A stretch of DNA of 30,486 nucleotides from an uncultured Brevundimonas sp. (GCA_946481425.1 CAMLNT010000005.1:1-30486), one strand, 5' to 3'; counted from the stretch's first letter, positions 14,077 through 22,766 are shown. Numbers and translations are program-made. Notes: generated from the sequence alone by a model not told the origin.

Positions 14077-15026
14077 CAGACGGCCTCCGCATAGAGCGCG
14101 GCGCGATACAGGCGCAGCGAGAAGGCGCGGGCGCTTACCGGCAGGCGCTCGTTCAGCGCGGCCTGCTTGAACAGGCCTCGCCATCGCTTCACACCCGGCG
14201 TGCTCTTGAGAAGTCGGGCGGCCTTGTAGCTCGGATATCGGCTGACGAAGTCCGGGTGCCGGTCGACGACCCGCGCGAAGTTGGCGACGGACTGCTCGTA
14301 CTTCCCGGCCAGTTGCTCCGTCCGGTCCAGACCCAGATGGGTTGCGGGATTATCGAGGTGAACGACGCGGAAACGACGCGCGACGCGCATCGCCCATTCC
14401 ACGTCTTCCCAGCCCCAGCCCGCGAAGTCGCTGTCGAAGGCTTCGGCCTCGAACACATCGCGACGGACGAGCAGGTTGGAGGTGTAGACGTACTTCTCCG
14501 GCGTCTTGGCTCGCTCCTGATAGGGCACGCAATCGGACCGCAGGGCCATTGCGCGGTGCACGGCGAAGGCGCGATCGGTCGAGGCCTGAAGTAGTGAGAA
14601 CCCACCGAAGGCCACAGCCGGGTCGTGGTTGGCGGCCAGATCGGCCCAGCGCTGCAGGAAGCGCCGGTCGTCCGGCATCATGTCGGAATCGAGAAACAGG
14701 AAGCTGCCGCCGCGCGCCGAGGCAGTGAGGCGATTGCGACCCTTGGAGCGACCTTCATTCGCCTTGAGACGGATGAAGCGCATCGGCAGCCGGGCCGCCA
14801 GCACCGCCGCCGTCACGCGCTCGGCAAGATCGTCGTCTCCGGATCCGTCGTCCAGCAGAACGATCTCGGTCGAGCGGCCAAGCGCCTGAGCCTCGTCGTC
14901 GAGCGCCGACAGCAGGGACGTCGGATCGTCACGGAAAAAGGGGATGAGGACGGACAGGGCCGGCCGCGCCCCTGTCCAGGCTGCGTTGTCGGTCATGGCT
15001 CGGGTCTTGCGGGCGGCAGGTCTCAT
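14076..15026 (-). CDS. Family-2 glycosyltransferase in the hfs locus (HfsL-like candidate)
   Basis: The 316-residue GT-A enzyme has ALSVLIPFFRDD at the start of its domain, IVLLDDGSGDDD as the nucleotide-binding strand, the DxD site LFLDSDMMPDD and the acceptor-side motif FAGWGWEDVEWAMR. It is clearly distinct from HfsG. Its ATG (15026) overlaps the flippase stop as ATGA, and its stop overlaps the hfsH start, so it is embedded in the operon. A second GT2 enzyme, HfsL, takes part in holdfast synthesis in Caulobacterales; this could be its counterpart, but the match is by family and place only. HfsJ is of a different family (WecG/TagA), so this is not HfsJ. Confidence 0.82.
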   Translation of the reverse strand: MRPAARKTRAMTDNAAWTGARPALSVLIPFFRDDPTSLLSALDDEAQALGRSTEIVLLDDGSGDDDLAERVTAAVLAARLPMRFIRLKANEGRSKGRNRLTASARGGSFLFLDSDMMPDDRRFLQRWADLAANHDPAVAFGGFSLLQASTDRAFAVHRAMALRSDCVPYQERAKTPEKYVYTSNLLVRRDVFEAEAFDSDFAGWGWEDVEWAMRVARRFRVVHLDNPATHLGLDRTEQLAGKYEQSVANFARVVDRHPDFVSRYPSYKAARLLKSTPGVKRWRGLFKQAALNERLPVSARAFSLRLYRAALYAEAV

Positions 15027-16471
15027 TGGGCGAACCTTGCCTGAATGGTCTTGAGAACCCGTGACCCCTGATCCCTAACGGAAGCGGCGTTCAAGCCCCA
15101 GGCGGCAAGGCCGTAAACCACGGCGCCGACGGCGGCCTTGGAAAGCAGTTCGAGCGCGCCTCCCACCGAGGGCACCAGCAGGACCGCGGCGGTCATGACT
15201 GCGGTCGCTGCTCCGCAGCGCGCCAGGGCGTCCCAGGGCACCGGAAGCGCGATGGCGCGCTGACCGAGCGTCCAGGAGGCGACAATGCCGAAAACGTAGC
15301 TGATGGTGGTGGCGGTCGCGGCGCCCATGACTCCGATGCGGGGGATCAGGGCGATGTTCAGCGCGACGTTGACGATGGCGGGCACCGCCATGGCGAGCAG
15401 CAGAAGGCTGGTGCGACGACCCAGGGTGAAGGCCTGGTGGAAATAGTAGGTCGTCAGACCCGCGAAGAGAGCTGACACAGCAATCATCGGCGTAATGGCC
15501 GCGGCCTGATCGCGCAGGGCCTCGCCGATGATCAGCTCGGACAGCGGCCGGGCGACCAGAGCCACGCCAGCGGCGGCCGGCAGGCCTATCAGCAGGAAGG
15601 TGGCGAGTTGCTCACGGGCCGCCGTCCTGAGCGCGGTCTGGCCGCCGCGCTCCAGCGCCATGACCAGAGCCGGGCCGGACGCCGCGCCGAGCCAGATGAA
15701 GATGACGTCCAGCGTCCGGTTCGCGAGGCTGTATCCAGCGTGATAGGCGCCGACCGCCGCCTCATCGAGAAAGGCCGCAAGCAGGAGGCGATCGGTCGAG
15801 GATAGGACCAACGCGAGGATCAGGGAGGCCGCGATCGGGTAGCCGTAGGCGGCGTAGTCGCGTGCGCGCCGGCGCTCCACGGCGCCGCCGGCGCCTTGGC
15901 GGATCTCGCTATGCGTAAAGAGCAGCGCGGCCATGAAGGGTGCGACCGCCAGACCGATGAGGGGCGCGGCGCCACCCGCGCCCGCCAGAGCAGCGACCAG
16001 GCCAGCGACGAAGCCGCCGATCGTAACCGCCATATCGAGGCCGGCTGCGGCCGCCACGGCTCCGGCCGCGCGCCGTCGCTCCTGGATCAGCCGGTATGCG
16101 CAGCGGATCGGCACGCCCGCCAGACCGACGGCGACGGCGATGCGCATGGCGGCGTCCATCGGCCAAAACCAGACGAACAGCGCGGCCAGCGGAACGTAGG
16201 CCAGCGTCAGCAGCCCGAAGTATCGATAGAGCGTCCGGAAGTGCGCCTTCATGGCCACAGGCGAGGCCTGCGCCGCCCAGAAACGGGCCATGGCGGCCTC
16301 GATCCAGGTGAAGACGGCGACATGGGCGATGCCCATGACGGAAAAGGCGAGGGCGTAGCGGCCGAAGTCCTCGGCGCTCAGCAGGCGGGTGAAGAAGAGC
16401 AGGGTAAGGACGCCCACCACGCCCTGCACGATATTGGCGGGCAGATAACCGACGAGGCCTCGCCAGAACAT
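15023..16471 (-). CDS. hfsF: Holdfast repeat-unit flippase HfsF (Wzx-like, PST/MOP superfamily)
   Basis: The 482-residue protein has about 12-14 hydrophobic helices through its whole length and opens MFWRGLVGYLPANIVQGVVGVLTLLFFTRLL, the standard start of Wzx/polysaccharide-transport proteins (arginine followed by the first helix and the SAEDFGRYALAFS loop). Wzx proteins move undecaprenyl-linked repeat units across the inner membrane. It lies four bases after hfsE and overlaps the downstream glycosyltransferase start. Function as HfsF is inferred from the locus; sequence alone gives the flippase family. Confidence 0.88.
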   Translation of the reverse strand: MFWRGLVGYLPANIVQGVVGVLTLLFFTRLLSAEDFGRYALAFSVMGIAHVAVFTWIEAAMARFWAAQASPVAMKAHFRTLYRYFGLLTLAYVPLAALFVWFWPMDAAMRIAVAVGLAGVPIRCAYRLIQERRRAAGAVAAAAGLDMAVTIGGFVAGLVAALAGAGGAAPLIGLAVAPFMAALLFTHSEIRQGAGGAVERRRARDYAAYGYPIAASLILALVLSSTDRLLLAAFLDEAAVGAYHAGYSLANRTLDVIFIWLGAASGPALVMALERGGQTALRTAAREQLATFLLIGLPAAAGVALVARPLSELIIGEALRDQAAAITPMIAVSALFAGLTTYYFHQAFTLGRRTSLLLLAMAVPAIVNVALNIALIPRIGVMGAATATTISYVFGIVASWTLGQRAIALPVPWDALARCGAATAVMTAAVLLVPSVGGALELLSKAAVGAVVYGLAAWGLNAASVRDQGSRVLKTIQARFAQ

Positions 16472-16475
16472 GGGA

Positions 16476-18077
16476 TCAGCGGACCGCGGCGCGATCGCCG
16501 AGGAGGACGGGCGCGGTCATCAGGATCACCCAGGCGTCCAGCCAAAAGGACTGGCGCTCGATGTAATCGATGTCGAGCTGGACGCGGCGCTTCACGTCGG
16601 CAGCCGTATGCAGCGGTCCGCGCGAGCCCTGGATGGCGGCCCACCCCGTCATGCCCGGCTTCATCCGATGCCGGTGCGCATATTCGGCGACCAGACGGGC
16701 CGACTCAGTCTCCCCGGTCTTCATGCCCACCGCGTGGGGGCGGGGGCCGACCAGGGACATCTCGCCCTTCAGGACATTGAGCAACTGGGGCAGTTCGTCG
16801 ATCGACGTCTTGCGCAGGATCTTGCCGAGGCGGGTGATGCGGTCGTCATCGGCGGTCACCTGGCGCGAGGCCGTCGCGTCGGCGGCCTCGTGGCGCATGG
16901 TGCGGAACTTCCACACGAGGATTTCCTCGTTGTTGAAGCCGTGGCGGCGCTGGCGGAAGAAGATCGGGCCGGGGCTGTCCAGCTTAACAAGCAGGGCCAC
17001 CACGGCCAGCACCGGCGTCAGGCCGATGAGCATCAGGCCGCCGATGATCAGGTCCTGCATGCGCTTGGCGAAGGCCGACCTGTCGGGGTCCGGCACGCCA
17101 CCGATGGGCGCGAGCGGGGCCTCGGCCAGACGAGACAGGGCGGCGTCCCGGGCGTCCTGGCCGTCCTGATCGACGACCAGCGACACGGCGTTGGGCAGGA
17201 TCGAGAGCCGACGTGTAATCTGGCTCACCCGCTCTCGCGCGGCGGGATCAACCGCCACGACGATGTGATCGAGATACGGCGTGAGGCGATGACCGAGCAG
17301 CGCGTCGAGGTCGCCGAGCACGGGAACACCGGCGACCGCCGAGGGCGCCCGGCCTAGACGGTCATCGAAAACGCCGAGCACGTTCAGGTCCCGGCGGCGC
17401 AGAGCTTCGGCGATCAGACGTTCGGCATGCCGGGTGGCGCCGACGATGGCGATGGAGGGGATCAGGCGTCCGTTGGAGCGCCAGCGATGCACGAGACGCC
17501 AGAAGACGGCGTGCAGCAGGCTCAAGAGTACAGCGCCCGCCACCGTCCATTCCAGAAGCGACGGAAGCGCAGAGGCGTGTGCGCCGAGAAGCGCAAGAAC
17601 CGCACCGCTTGCCCCGGCCAGCAGGAAGGCCGTCCAGACCTTGGCAAGATGCGACGCGAGCGTTTCACCGCGGCTGAAGCGATACAGGCGCATGACGCGC
17701 AGGAGAGCCGAGGCCACGATGGCGGCGCCGACGACCGGGGCGACCTCGCCGAATGGCGCGGCCAGAGGAGAACCATCAGCGAGAAAGATCAGGACGACGC
17801 TGAGGGCGGTGACACCCGCCACGTCGATGGCCCGGAACCAGTGCGACGACAGCCGCTCTGACTGGCGCGCCCTGCTCGTGACCAGCTTCTCGGGACGAAA
17901 GGGGCCACGCCGGTCCCTCGGATCGGGCTTGGAGATCGCCTCCGCAGCCATGGCCTGAAGGCCCGCAGCGTCGAGCGGGCGCTCGACCGCGGGCGCTTCG
18001 GGCTGCAGGGCGCGAACGGAGGCGGACATGCGGGCAGCTTGCCGCATGCCCGTGGACTTCCCGTTAACACGGTTCAT
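16476..18077 (-). CDS. hfsE: Undecaprenyl-phosphate hexose-1-phosphate transferase HfsE (polyprenyl phosphotransferase)
   Basis: The 533-residue protein starts the repeat unit by moving a sugar-phosphate from UDP-sugar to undecaprenyl phosphate. Its N-terminal half has about four membrane helices and a Rossmann-like CoA-binding_3 domain (IAIVGATRHAERLI, VLGVFDDRLGRAP). The C-terminal bacterial sugar transferase domain has the fifth membrane segment, RQRRHGFNNEEILVWKFRTM, RLGKILRKTSIDELPQLLNV and MSLVGPRPHAVGM. This is the WcaJ/PssY type. In Caulobacter HfsE, PssY and PssZ overlap in function. The start is unclear: ATG 18077, 18047 and 18029 are in frame. It heads the minus-strand hfs operon. 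Confidence 0.88.
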   Translation of the reverse strand: MNRVNGKSTGMRQAARMSASVRALQPEAPAVERPLDAAGLQAMAAEAISKPDPRDRRGPFRPEKLVTSRARQSERLSSHWFRAIDVAGVTALSVVLIFLADGSPLAAPFGEVAPVVGAAIVASALLRVMRLYRFSRGETLASHLAKVWTAFLLAGASGAVLALLGAHASALPSLLEWTVAGAVLLSLLHAVFWRLVHRWRSNGRLIPSIAIVGATRHAERLIAEALRRRDLNVLGVFDDRLGRAPSAVAGVPVLGDLDALLGHRLTPYLDHIVVAVDPAARERVSQITRRLSILPNAVSLVVDQDGQDARDAALSRLAEAPLAPIGGVPDPDRSAFAKRMQDLIIGGLMLIGLTPVLAVVALLVKLDSPGPIFFRQRRHGFNNEEILVWKFRTMRHEAADATASRQVTADDDRITRLGKILRKTSIDELPQLLNVLKGEMSLVGPRPHAVGMKTGETESARLVAEYAHRHRMKPGMTGWAAIQGSRGPLHTAADVKRRVQLDIDYIERQSFWLDAWVILMTAPVLLGDRAAVR

Positions 18078-18138
18078 CCAACCAAAGCGGTTCGGCCCTT
18101 GCGGAAGACGGCGGCAACCGATAGGTCACCCGCCTGCC

Positions 18139-18230
18139 GGAGACGTGGCCGAGTGGCTGAAGGCAACGGTTTGCTAAATCGTCATACCCTGTAAGGGGTA
18201 TCGAGGGTTCGAATCCCTCCGTCTCCGCCA
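18139..18230 (+). tRNA. tRNA-Ser (anticodon GCU)
   Basis: The acceptor stem GGAGACG (18139-18145) pairs with CGTCTCC (18220-18226), followed by G73 and an encoded CCA (18228-18230). The anticodon stem-loop is ACGGT-TTGCTAA-ATCGT, with anticodon GCT at 18173-18175, which reads AGC/AGU serine codons. The long variable arm with a GATACCCC-like stem (ATACCC...GGGTAT) is typical of serine tRNA. The T-arm GAGGGTTCGAATCCCTC is complete. The gene is intact, lies between the divergent hfsE and the TonB receptor, and shows no partial duplicate that would mark an integration site. Confidence 0.97.
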
Positions 18231-18284
18231 GATTTTCCTGCGATCCACAGCGCGGCGCCCGCCCAGGTCCGCGAACTGCATGAC

Positions 18285-18298
18285 AAAGTTGTAACTTT
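18285..18298. promoter_or_regulatory. Inverted repeat upstream of the TonB-dependent receptor
   Basis: AAAGTT (18285-18290) and AACTTT (18293-18298) form a dyad with a two-base centre, in an AT-rich patch about 75 bases before the receptor start. Its position suits an operator. It matches no Fur, Zur or Pho box well enough to name. Confidence 0.25.
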
Positions 18299-18372
18299 CT
18301 CCGGCGCACACCGGTGGTTAGCTCCTGCAGGGCTGGCCCGGGGGCGGATCGGTTTTTTCTCGGGACGTCTTC

Positions 18373-20613
18373 ATGGTCGCCTTGCGCACCCTGCTTCTCG
18401 CCACGGTGGCTCTTGCCACGCCAGCGCATGTCTGGGCCCAGGAAACACCGTCTCAGCCCCCGCAGGCCGAACAGCCGCCTGCCGATGAGGCGGAGGAAGA
18501 GGACGCTGACGAGGAAGAGGACGAGGAGTCCGCTGTCGAGGAGGTGACGGTCAGCGCCAGCCGCGCCGGCACACGCGCCTCGATCGACTCGATCAGCTAC
18601 AGCCTGGCCGACGATCTGCAGGCCACCACCGGCAGTCTGGCCGACGCCCTGCGCAACATCCCTTCGGTCGAGGTCGACCCGAACGGCAACGTCTCGCTGC
18701 GCGGCGACGCCAATGTGACTATCCTGATCGATGGTCGACCGTCGGCCCTGATGAGCGGACCGGGCCGGGGCGCGGCCATCCTGCAGACGCCCGCGGACCA
18801 GTACAGCCGCATAGAGGTCATGACCAATCCGTCGGCGGCTTACCGGCCAGACGGCTCGGGCGGTGTGATCAACCTGATCTCGCGGCCGAACGCGGCCCCG
18901 GCGGGGACGACCTACAGCGGCTCGGTTCGGGCGAACGTGGGCACGGAAGATCGCTACAATCTCGGTGTCAGCGCGTCCTGGGCCCGCGATCGGCTAACCC
19001 TGACCGGCGACATCGGCCTGCGCCACGACCGGCAGCCGTTCAGCACCATCCGCGAGCGCGAGCGGTTCGATACGCTCAGCGGAACCTTCGTAGAGAGCCG
19101 GAGCCGGCAGACATTCGAGTCACCGTCGGACAGCCATTACGTTCGCCTCGCGACCGAGTTTCGCCTGGACGAGCAGTGGCAGCTGACTGGTGAACTGCGC
19201 AGCCATGCGTTCGAGAGCACGGGCGAGGGCAGCGCGTTCTTTGAGGAAGAGGATTCGACCGGCGCCATCGCGACAGCCTACGAGCGCCGGGGGGAGGGCG
19301 GCTATAGCGGCGCCTTCTCGGGCGTGACCGGCCGCGTGCTTCGCCAGCTCGGCGAAGGTCACGACTGGACCACCGAGATCAGGTACGACACCAGCCAGTT
19401 CGACAACGCGCAGCAGGGTCTGACGATCTACACCCTGCCCGTGGCCTCGTCCTTCTACGAGATCATCGACAACCGGAACGCCACCGACAGCTGGAACTTC
19501 TCAAGCGCCTACAACCGGCCAATGGGCGAAGATCGCAAGCTGCGGATCGGCTACGAAGCCGAGATCACGTCTCTGGATCTCGACAATCGGGTCAGCAGTG
19601 GTCCGGACGCCGCCTCGGCCGTGCTGGATCCGACGCGATCAAACCGGTTCCAGGCCGACCAGCAGGTCCACGCCGCCTACGCCACCTATGAGCGGCCGTT
19701 CGGCGATCTGGCGGCGCAGGTTGGCCTGCGCCTCGAATACGTCCTGCGCGACATCGACCAGATCACGACGGGCGTCCAGGAGAGCAACGACTATTTCCGC
19801 GCCTATCCGACGATGCACGTCGAATACAGCCTGTCGGAAACCCAGAGCCTGCGGGCCAGCTACAGCCGCCGGGTCCAGCGGCCCCAGCCGGAGCAACTCA
19901 ACCCGTTCGTGGTCTACATCGATCCGGACAACTTCTCGTCGGGCAATCCCGACCTGCTGCCGCAAATCACGGACTCCTACGAGTTCAGCTGGATGCGCCG
20001 CGCACAGACGGGGTTCATGCAGGCGACGCTGTATTACCGCGATACCTCGGACGCCTTCACCAGCGTAGCGGTGGATCTCGGCGGCGGTGCGTTGCTGACC
20101 CGGCCCGAGAACCTCGGGGCCAGCCAGTCGGTTGGTGTGGAGTTTGTGGCCAACGGACGTCTACACCCGACACTGCGCTACAATGCCAGCATCAACGTCT
20201 TCCAGCAGCAGATCGACGCCTCTAACCTTGGCTACGCCGACGTCGAAGGCACGACGGCGAGCGCGAGGGTCAACTTCAACTGGCAGCCAACGACCGACGA
20301 TTTCGTCCAGGTCGGGGGCTTCTACATGGGCGAGTCTGTCTATGCGCAGGGGCGACGCGAGGGCCGCGGCATGGTCAACTTCGGCTACCGCCGACGCCTG
20401 TCCGACCGGCTGTCACTGCAGTTCACCGTCCGTGACGTGCTCGATAGCTTCGGCAGCGTGACCTACTATGAGACGCCGACTTTGAGGGACCGGACCGAAA
20501 GCGTGTTCGGCGGTCGCACGGCCTTCCTGGGGCTGACCTGGACCTTCGGAAACGGTCAGAATCGGCAACCGCAACAGTTCGACTTCCAGGGCCCGCAGGG
20601 CGGGCCCCAGTAG
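18373..20613 (+). CDS. TonB-dependent outer-membrane receptor
   Basis: The 746-residue protein has a signal peptide (cleavage about A22-Q23 in VWAQE), an acidic linker of mostly Glu/Asp (about residues 38-57), a TonB-box-like EEVTVSASR, and a plug domain (about 60-170: GSLADALRNIPSVEVDPNG, VTILIDGRPS, IEVMTNPSAAYRPDGSGG). A long beta barrel follows. The plug style, with NVSLRGDANVTILIDG and RIEVMTNPSA, matches the outer-membrane beta-barrel family often labelled PF14905. The substrate is unknown; such receptors take up metal complexes, oligosaccharides or peptides. It stands alone, convergent with a small secreted coiled-coil gene that ends 14 bases away. No strong Shine-Dalgarno is visible before the ATG. 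Confidence 0.9.
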   Translation: MVALRTLLLATVALATPAHVWAQETPSQPPQAEQPPADEAEEEDADEEEDEESAVEEVTVSASRAGTRASIDSISYSLADDLQATTGSLADALRNIPSVEVDPNGNVSLRGDANVTILIDGRPSALMSGPGRGAAILQTPADQYSRIEVMTNPSAAYRPDGSGGVINLISRPNAAPAGTTYSGSVRANVGTEDRYNLGVSASWARDRLTLTGDIGLRHDRQPFSTIRERERFDTLSGTFVESRSRQTFESPSDSHYVRLATEFRLDEQWQLTGELRSHAFESTGEGSAFFEEEDSTGAIATAYERRGEGGYSGAFSGVTGRVLRQLGEGHDWTTEIRYDTSQFDNAQQGLTIYTLPVASSFYEIIDNRNATDSWNFSSAYNRPMGEDRKLRIGYEAEITSLDLDNRVSSGPDAASAVLDPTRSNRFQADQQVHAAYATYERPFGDLAAQVGLRLEYVLRDIDQITTGVQESNDYFRAYPTMHVEYSLSETQSLRASYSRRVQRPQPEQLNPFVVYIDPDNFSSGNPDLLPQITDSYEFSWMRRAQTGFMQATLYYRDTSDAFTSVAVDLGGGALLTRPENLGASQSVGVEFVANGRLHPTLRYNASINVFQQQIDASNLGYADVEGTTASARVNFNWQPTTDDFVQVGGFYMGESVYAQGRREGRGMVNFGYRRRLSDRLSLQFTVRDVLDSFGSVTYYETPTLRDRTESVFGGRTAFLGLTWTFGNGQNRQPQQFDFQGPQGGPQ

Positions 20614-20626
20614 TCGGTCGGCCAGC

Positions 20627-20989
20627 TCAGTACGGGCGGCCGACGCGGGCGCGCCAGGCGGCCATTTCGGCTTCGTACCGGGCTTGAGCGGCCTGAGCTG
20701 CGGCGAGCTCAGCCTCGTAGCGCGCCTGGGCCTGGGCATGAGCCTGCTGAGCGGCGCCAAACTCGGCCTGTGCCTGGGCGAAGCGGGCAGCCTCAGCCTC
20801 GTTGGCGGCGACGACGGCCGCGTCGCGCTCGAGCACCGCATTGTTCAGGCGTACCGTTTCGGCCTGTTCCCGCGCTTCGATCTCCGCCACCGGCGTCCCC
20901 GGAGGATAGCCACCCGTTTGCTGCGCGAGTGCGGGGGAGGCGAGAACGCAGGCGAAGCCGGCGAGTGTGGCGATCTTGATGGCGGACAT
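20627..20989 (-). CDS. Small secreted coiled-coil protein, unknown function
   Basis: I do not recognise this gene as a named family. The 120-residue product has a clear Sec signal peptide (ATLAGFACVLASPALA, cleavage before QQTGG) and a mature part that is almost wholly Ala/Glu/Gln/Arg, predicting one long alpha helix or coiled coil. A near-repeat ARYEAELAAAQAAQ / ARYEAEMAAW occurs near the end. AGGAG stands at good spacing before ATG 20989. It is probably periplasmic. It converges on the TonB-dependent receptor and diverges from the SCP2-acyl-CoA dehydrogenase pair, so neither neighbour is clearly co-transcribed. Confidence 0.75.
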   Translation of the reverse strand: MSAIKIATLAGFACVLASPALAQQTGGYPPGTPVAEIEAREQAETVRLNNAVLERDAAVVAANEAEAARFAQAQAEFGAAQQAHAQAQARYEAELAAAQAAQARYEAEMAAWRARVGRPY

Positions 20990-21103
20990 GACGATCTCCT
21001 TGGACGGTTAGCGGCGGAGAAAACGCATCGCATGCGGCAAGGTTTCCCTCAAAGGCCAAGCTTGTTTTCCAGCTCTGCTTGACCCTGCGTCACGCTTGGC
21101 GCC

Positions 21104-21123
21104 GGGGCTATCGGGGGCTATCG
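21104..21123. repeat. Tandem 10-bp direct repeat
   Basis: GGGGCTATCG occurs twice in exact tandem (21104-21113, 21114-21123), about 30 bases before the SCP2 gene. TTGACC (21079-21084) lies upstream, but spacing to GCTATC is too long for a normal promoter. Confidence 0.6.
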
Positions 21124-21152
21124 GTTCGGGCTGCCAGCATCAGGAGGATATG

Positions 21153-21446
21153 ATGGCCGACCTATCCGAAGTGACCGAACAGATCCGTCAGCGCGTGTCC
21201 GCGGCAGCCCCGCTGGGCAAGTCCTACAAGCTGGACTTCGGCGGCGACGGCAAGATCCTCATCGACGGCGGCTCAGTGTCGAACGACGACGGCGCGGCCG
21301 ATTGCACGATCCACATGAGCTTCGATGACTTTCTGTCGCTCGCGAAGGGCCAGCTGGATCCGATGGGAGCCTACATGTCGGGCAAGATGAAGATCGACGG
21401 AAACCCGATGGACGCCCTGGCGCTTCAGCCGGTCCTGAAGGGCTAG
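21153..21446 (+). CDS. SCP2 sterol-binding domain protein
   Basis: The 97-residue protein is a single SCP2 sterol-carrier domain. The pattern YKLDFGGDGKILIDGGS, DCTIHMSFDDFLSLAKGQLDPMGAYMSGKMKIDGN and the final ALALQPVL fits the family end to end. Such proteins hold lipids or acyl-CoAs in a hydrophobic tunnel. The frame is open upstream, but AGGAGG (21142-21147) lies five bases before ATG 21153; ATG 21150 is the alternative. The acyl-CoA dehydrogenase starts one base after its stop, so the two are surely one operon, and the SCP2 protein may deliver or bind the acyl substrate (inference). Confidence 0.9.
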   Translation: MADLSEVTEQIRQRVSAAAPLGKSYKLDFGGDGKILIDGGSVSNDDGAADCTIHMSFDDFLSLAKGQLDPMGAYMSGKMKIDGNPMDALALQPVLKG

Positions 21447-21447
21447 G

Positions 21448-22671
21448 ATGGACTTCCAGCACAGCGACCGCGCCAAGGTCTGGGCGGACCGCCTCGACCA
21501 GTTCATCGAGACGCGGGTCAAGCCGCGGGCGGGTGAATACCTCGCCGCCATCCACGCCGATCCGGACAGCCAGCCGGCGGTCATGGAGGCGATGAAGGCC
21601 GAGGCGCGCGAAGCCGGGCTCTGGAACCTGTTCCTTCCCGGCGAGGCGCACGACGGCTACGGCGGCGCTGGTCTGACGAACCTCGAATACGCGCCGCTGG
21701 CCGAACGCATGGCCAAGGTCGGCCTTTGGTGCCCGGAGGTGTTCAACTGCAACGCCCCGGATACAGGCAACATGGAGGTCCTGCACCTCTATGGGAACGA
21801 GGCCCAGAAGGATCGCTGGCTGAAGCCTCTGCTGGCGGGCGAGATCCGCTCGGCTTTTCTGATGACCGAGCCGGCCGTGGCGTCTTCGGATGCGACCAAT
21901 ATCGAGACCCGCATCGAGCGCGACGGCGACCATTATGTGATCAACGGGCGCAAGTGGTGGTCGACCAATATGGGTCACCCGAACGTCCAGATGACGATCG
22001 TGATGGGCAAGACCGATCCGTCGGCGGCGACCCACGCCCAGCAGAGCCAGATCCTGGTCCCGGTCGATACGCCCGGGTTCCGTGTCGAGCGAATGCTGAC
22101 CGTGTTCGGATACGACGAGCGGCCGTACGGCCATGCCGAAGTGGTGCTGGAAAATGTCCGGGTTCCCGTCGAGAACCTGATCGCGGGTGAGGGCCGGGGC
22201 TTCGAGATCGCCCAGGGGCGCCTGGGGCCGGGCCGCATCCATCACTGCATGCGAGTCATCGGCTGCGCCGAACGGGCGCTGGAACTGATGGTCGAGCGCC
22301 TGCTGAGCCGGACGGCCTTCCGCAAGCAGATCGGCGAGCATTCGGTCTGGGAGCAGCGCGTGGCCGACGCGCGGACCAACATCGAGATGTGCCGCCTGCT
22401 GGTCCTGAAGGCAGCCTGGATGATGGACGTGGCTGGCGCCAAGAACGCCCGGTCGGAGATCGCTCAGATCAAGGTCGCGGCTCCGCGAATGGCCCTGCAG
22501 GTCATCGACGACGCCATCCAGGCGTTCGGCGGAGCCGGCGTTTCGGCTGATTTCCCGCTGGCCGAGCTTTACGCGACGGTGCGCACCTTGCGGATCGCCG
22601 ACGGTCCTGACGAGGTCCACAACCGGACGATCGCGCGCTTGGAATACGCCAAGGCCAGCGGCAAAGCTTAA
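21448..22671 (+). CDS. Acyl-CoA dehydrogenase (ACAD10/11-like clade)
   Basis: The 407-residue flavoprotein oxidises acyl-CoA to trans-2-enoyl-CoA and passes electrons to ETF. Visible motifs are the FAD-binding SAFLMTEPAVASSDATNIET, YVINGRKWWSTN, GLGPGRIHHC-like RLGPGRIHHCMRVIGCAERA and the C-terminal VIDDAIQAFGGAGVS. The segment RIADGPDEVHNRTIARLEY has Asp in place of the usual catalytic Glu of medium-chain enzymes, as in the ACAD10/11 group. Chain length preference cannot be read. It follows the SCP2 gene by one base. No terminator was seen after it. Confidence 0.93.
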   Translation: MDFQHSDRAKVWADRLDQFIETRVKPRAGEYLAAIHADPDSQPAVMEAMKAEAREAGLWNLFLPGEAHDGYGGAGLTNLEYAPLAERMAKVGLWCPEVFNCNAPDTGNMEVLHLYGNEAQKDRWLKPLLAGEIRSAFLMTEPAVASSDATNIETRIERDGDHYVINGRKWWSTNMGHPNVQMTIVMGKTDPSAATHAQQSQILVPVDTPGFRVERMLTVFGYDERPYGHAEVVLENVRVPVENLIAGEGRGFEIAQGRLGPGRIHHCMRVIGCAERALELMVERLLSRTAFRKQIGEHSVWEQRVADARTNIEMCRLLVLKAAWMMDVAGAKNARSEIAQIKVAAPRMALQVIDDAIQAFGGAGVSADFPLAELYATVRTLRIADGPDEVHNRTIARLEYAKASGKA

Positions 22672-22766
22672 GTCGCCCGCAGGCAACACTTGCTGGCCTG
22701 TCAGCTTCCGGCATCTTGGCGTGCGCTCGCGCTTGGTTCACCCTCCCCGTGGGACTGGGGGCCATC

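Noticed and set aside
18139..18230. tRNA-Ser as a possible integration site
   Set aside because: No integrase gene, no repeated 3' tRNA end and no shift in base composition is seen on either side.
18241..18249. CGATCCACA, one base from a Caulobacter DnaA box, after the tRNA gene
   Set aside because: A single near-match is expected by chance in 30 kb, and no other origin feature is present.
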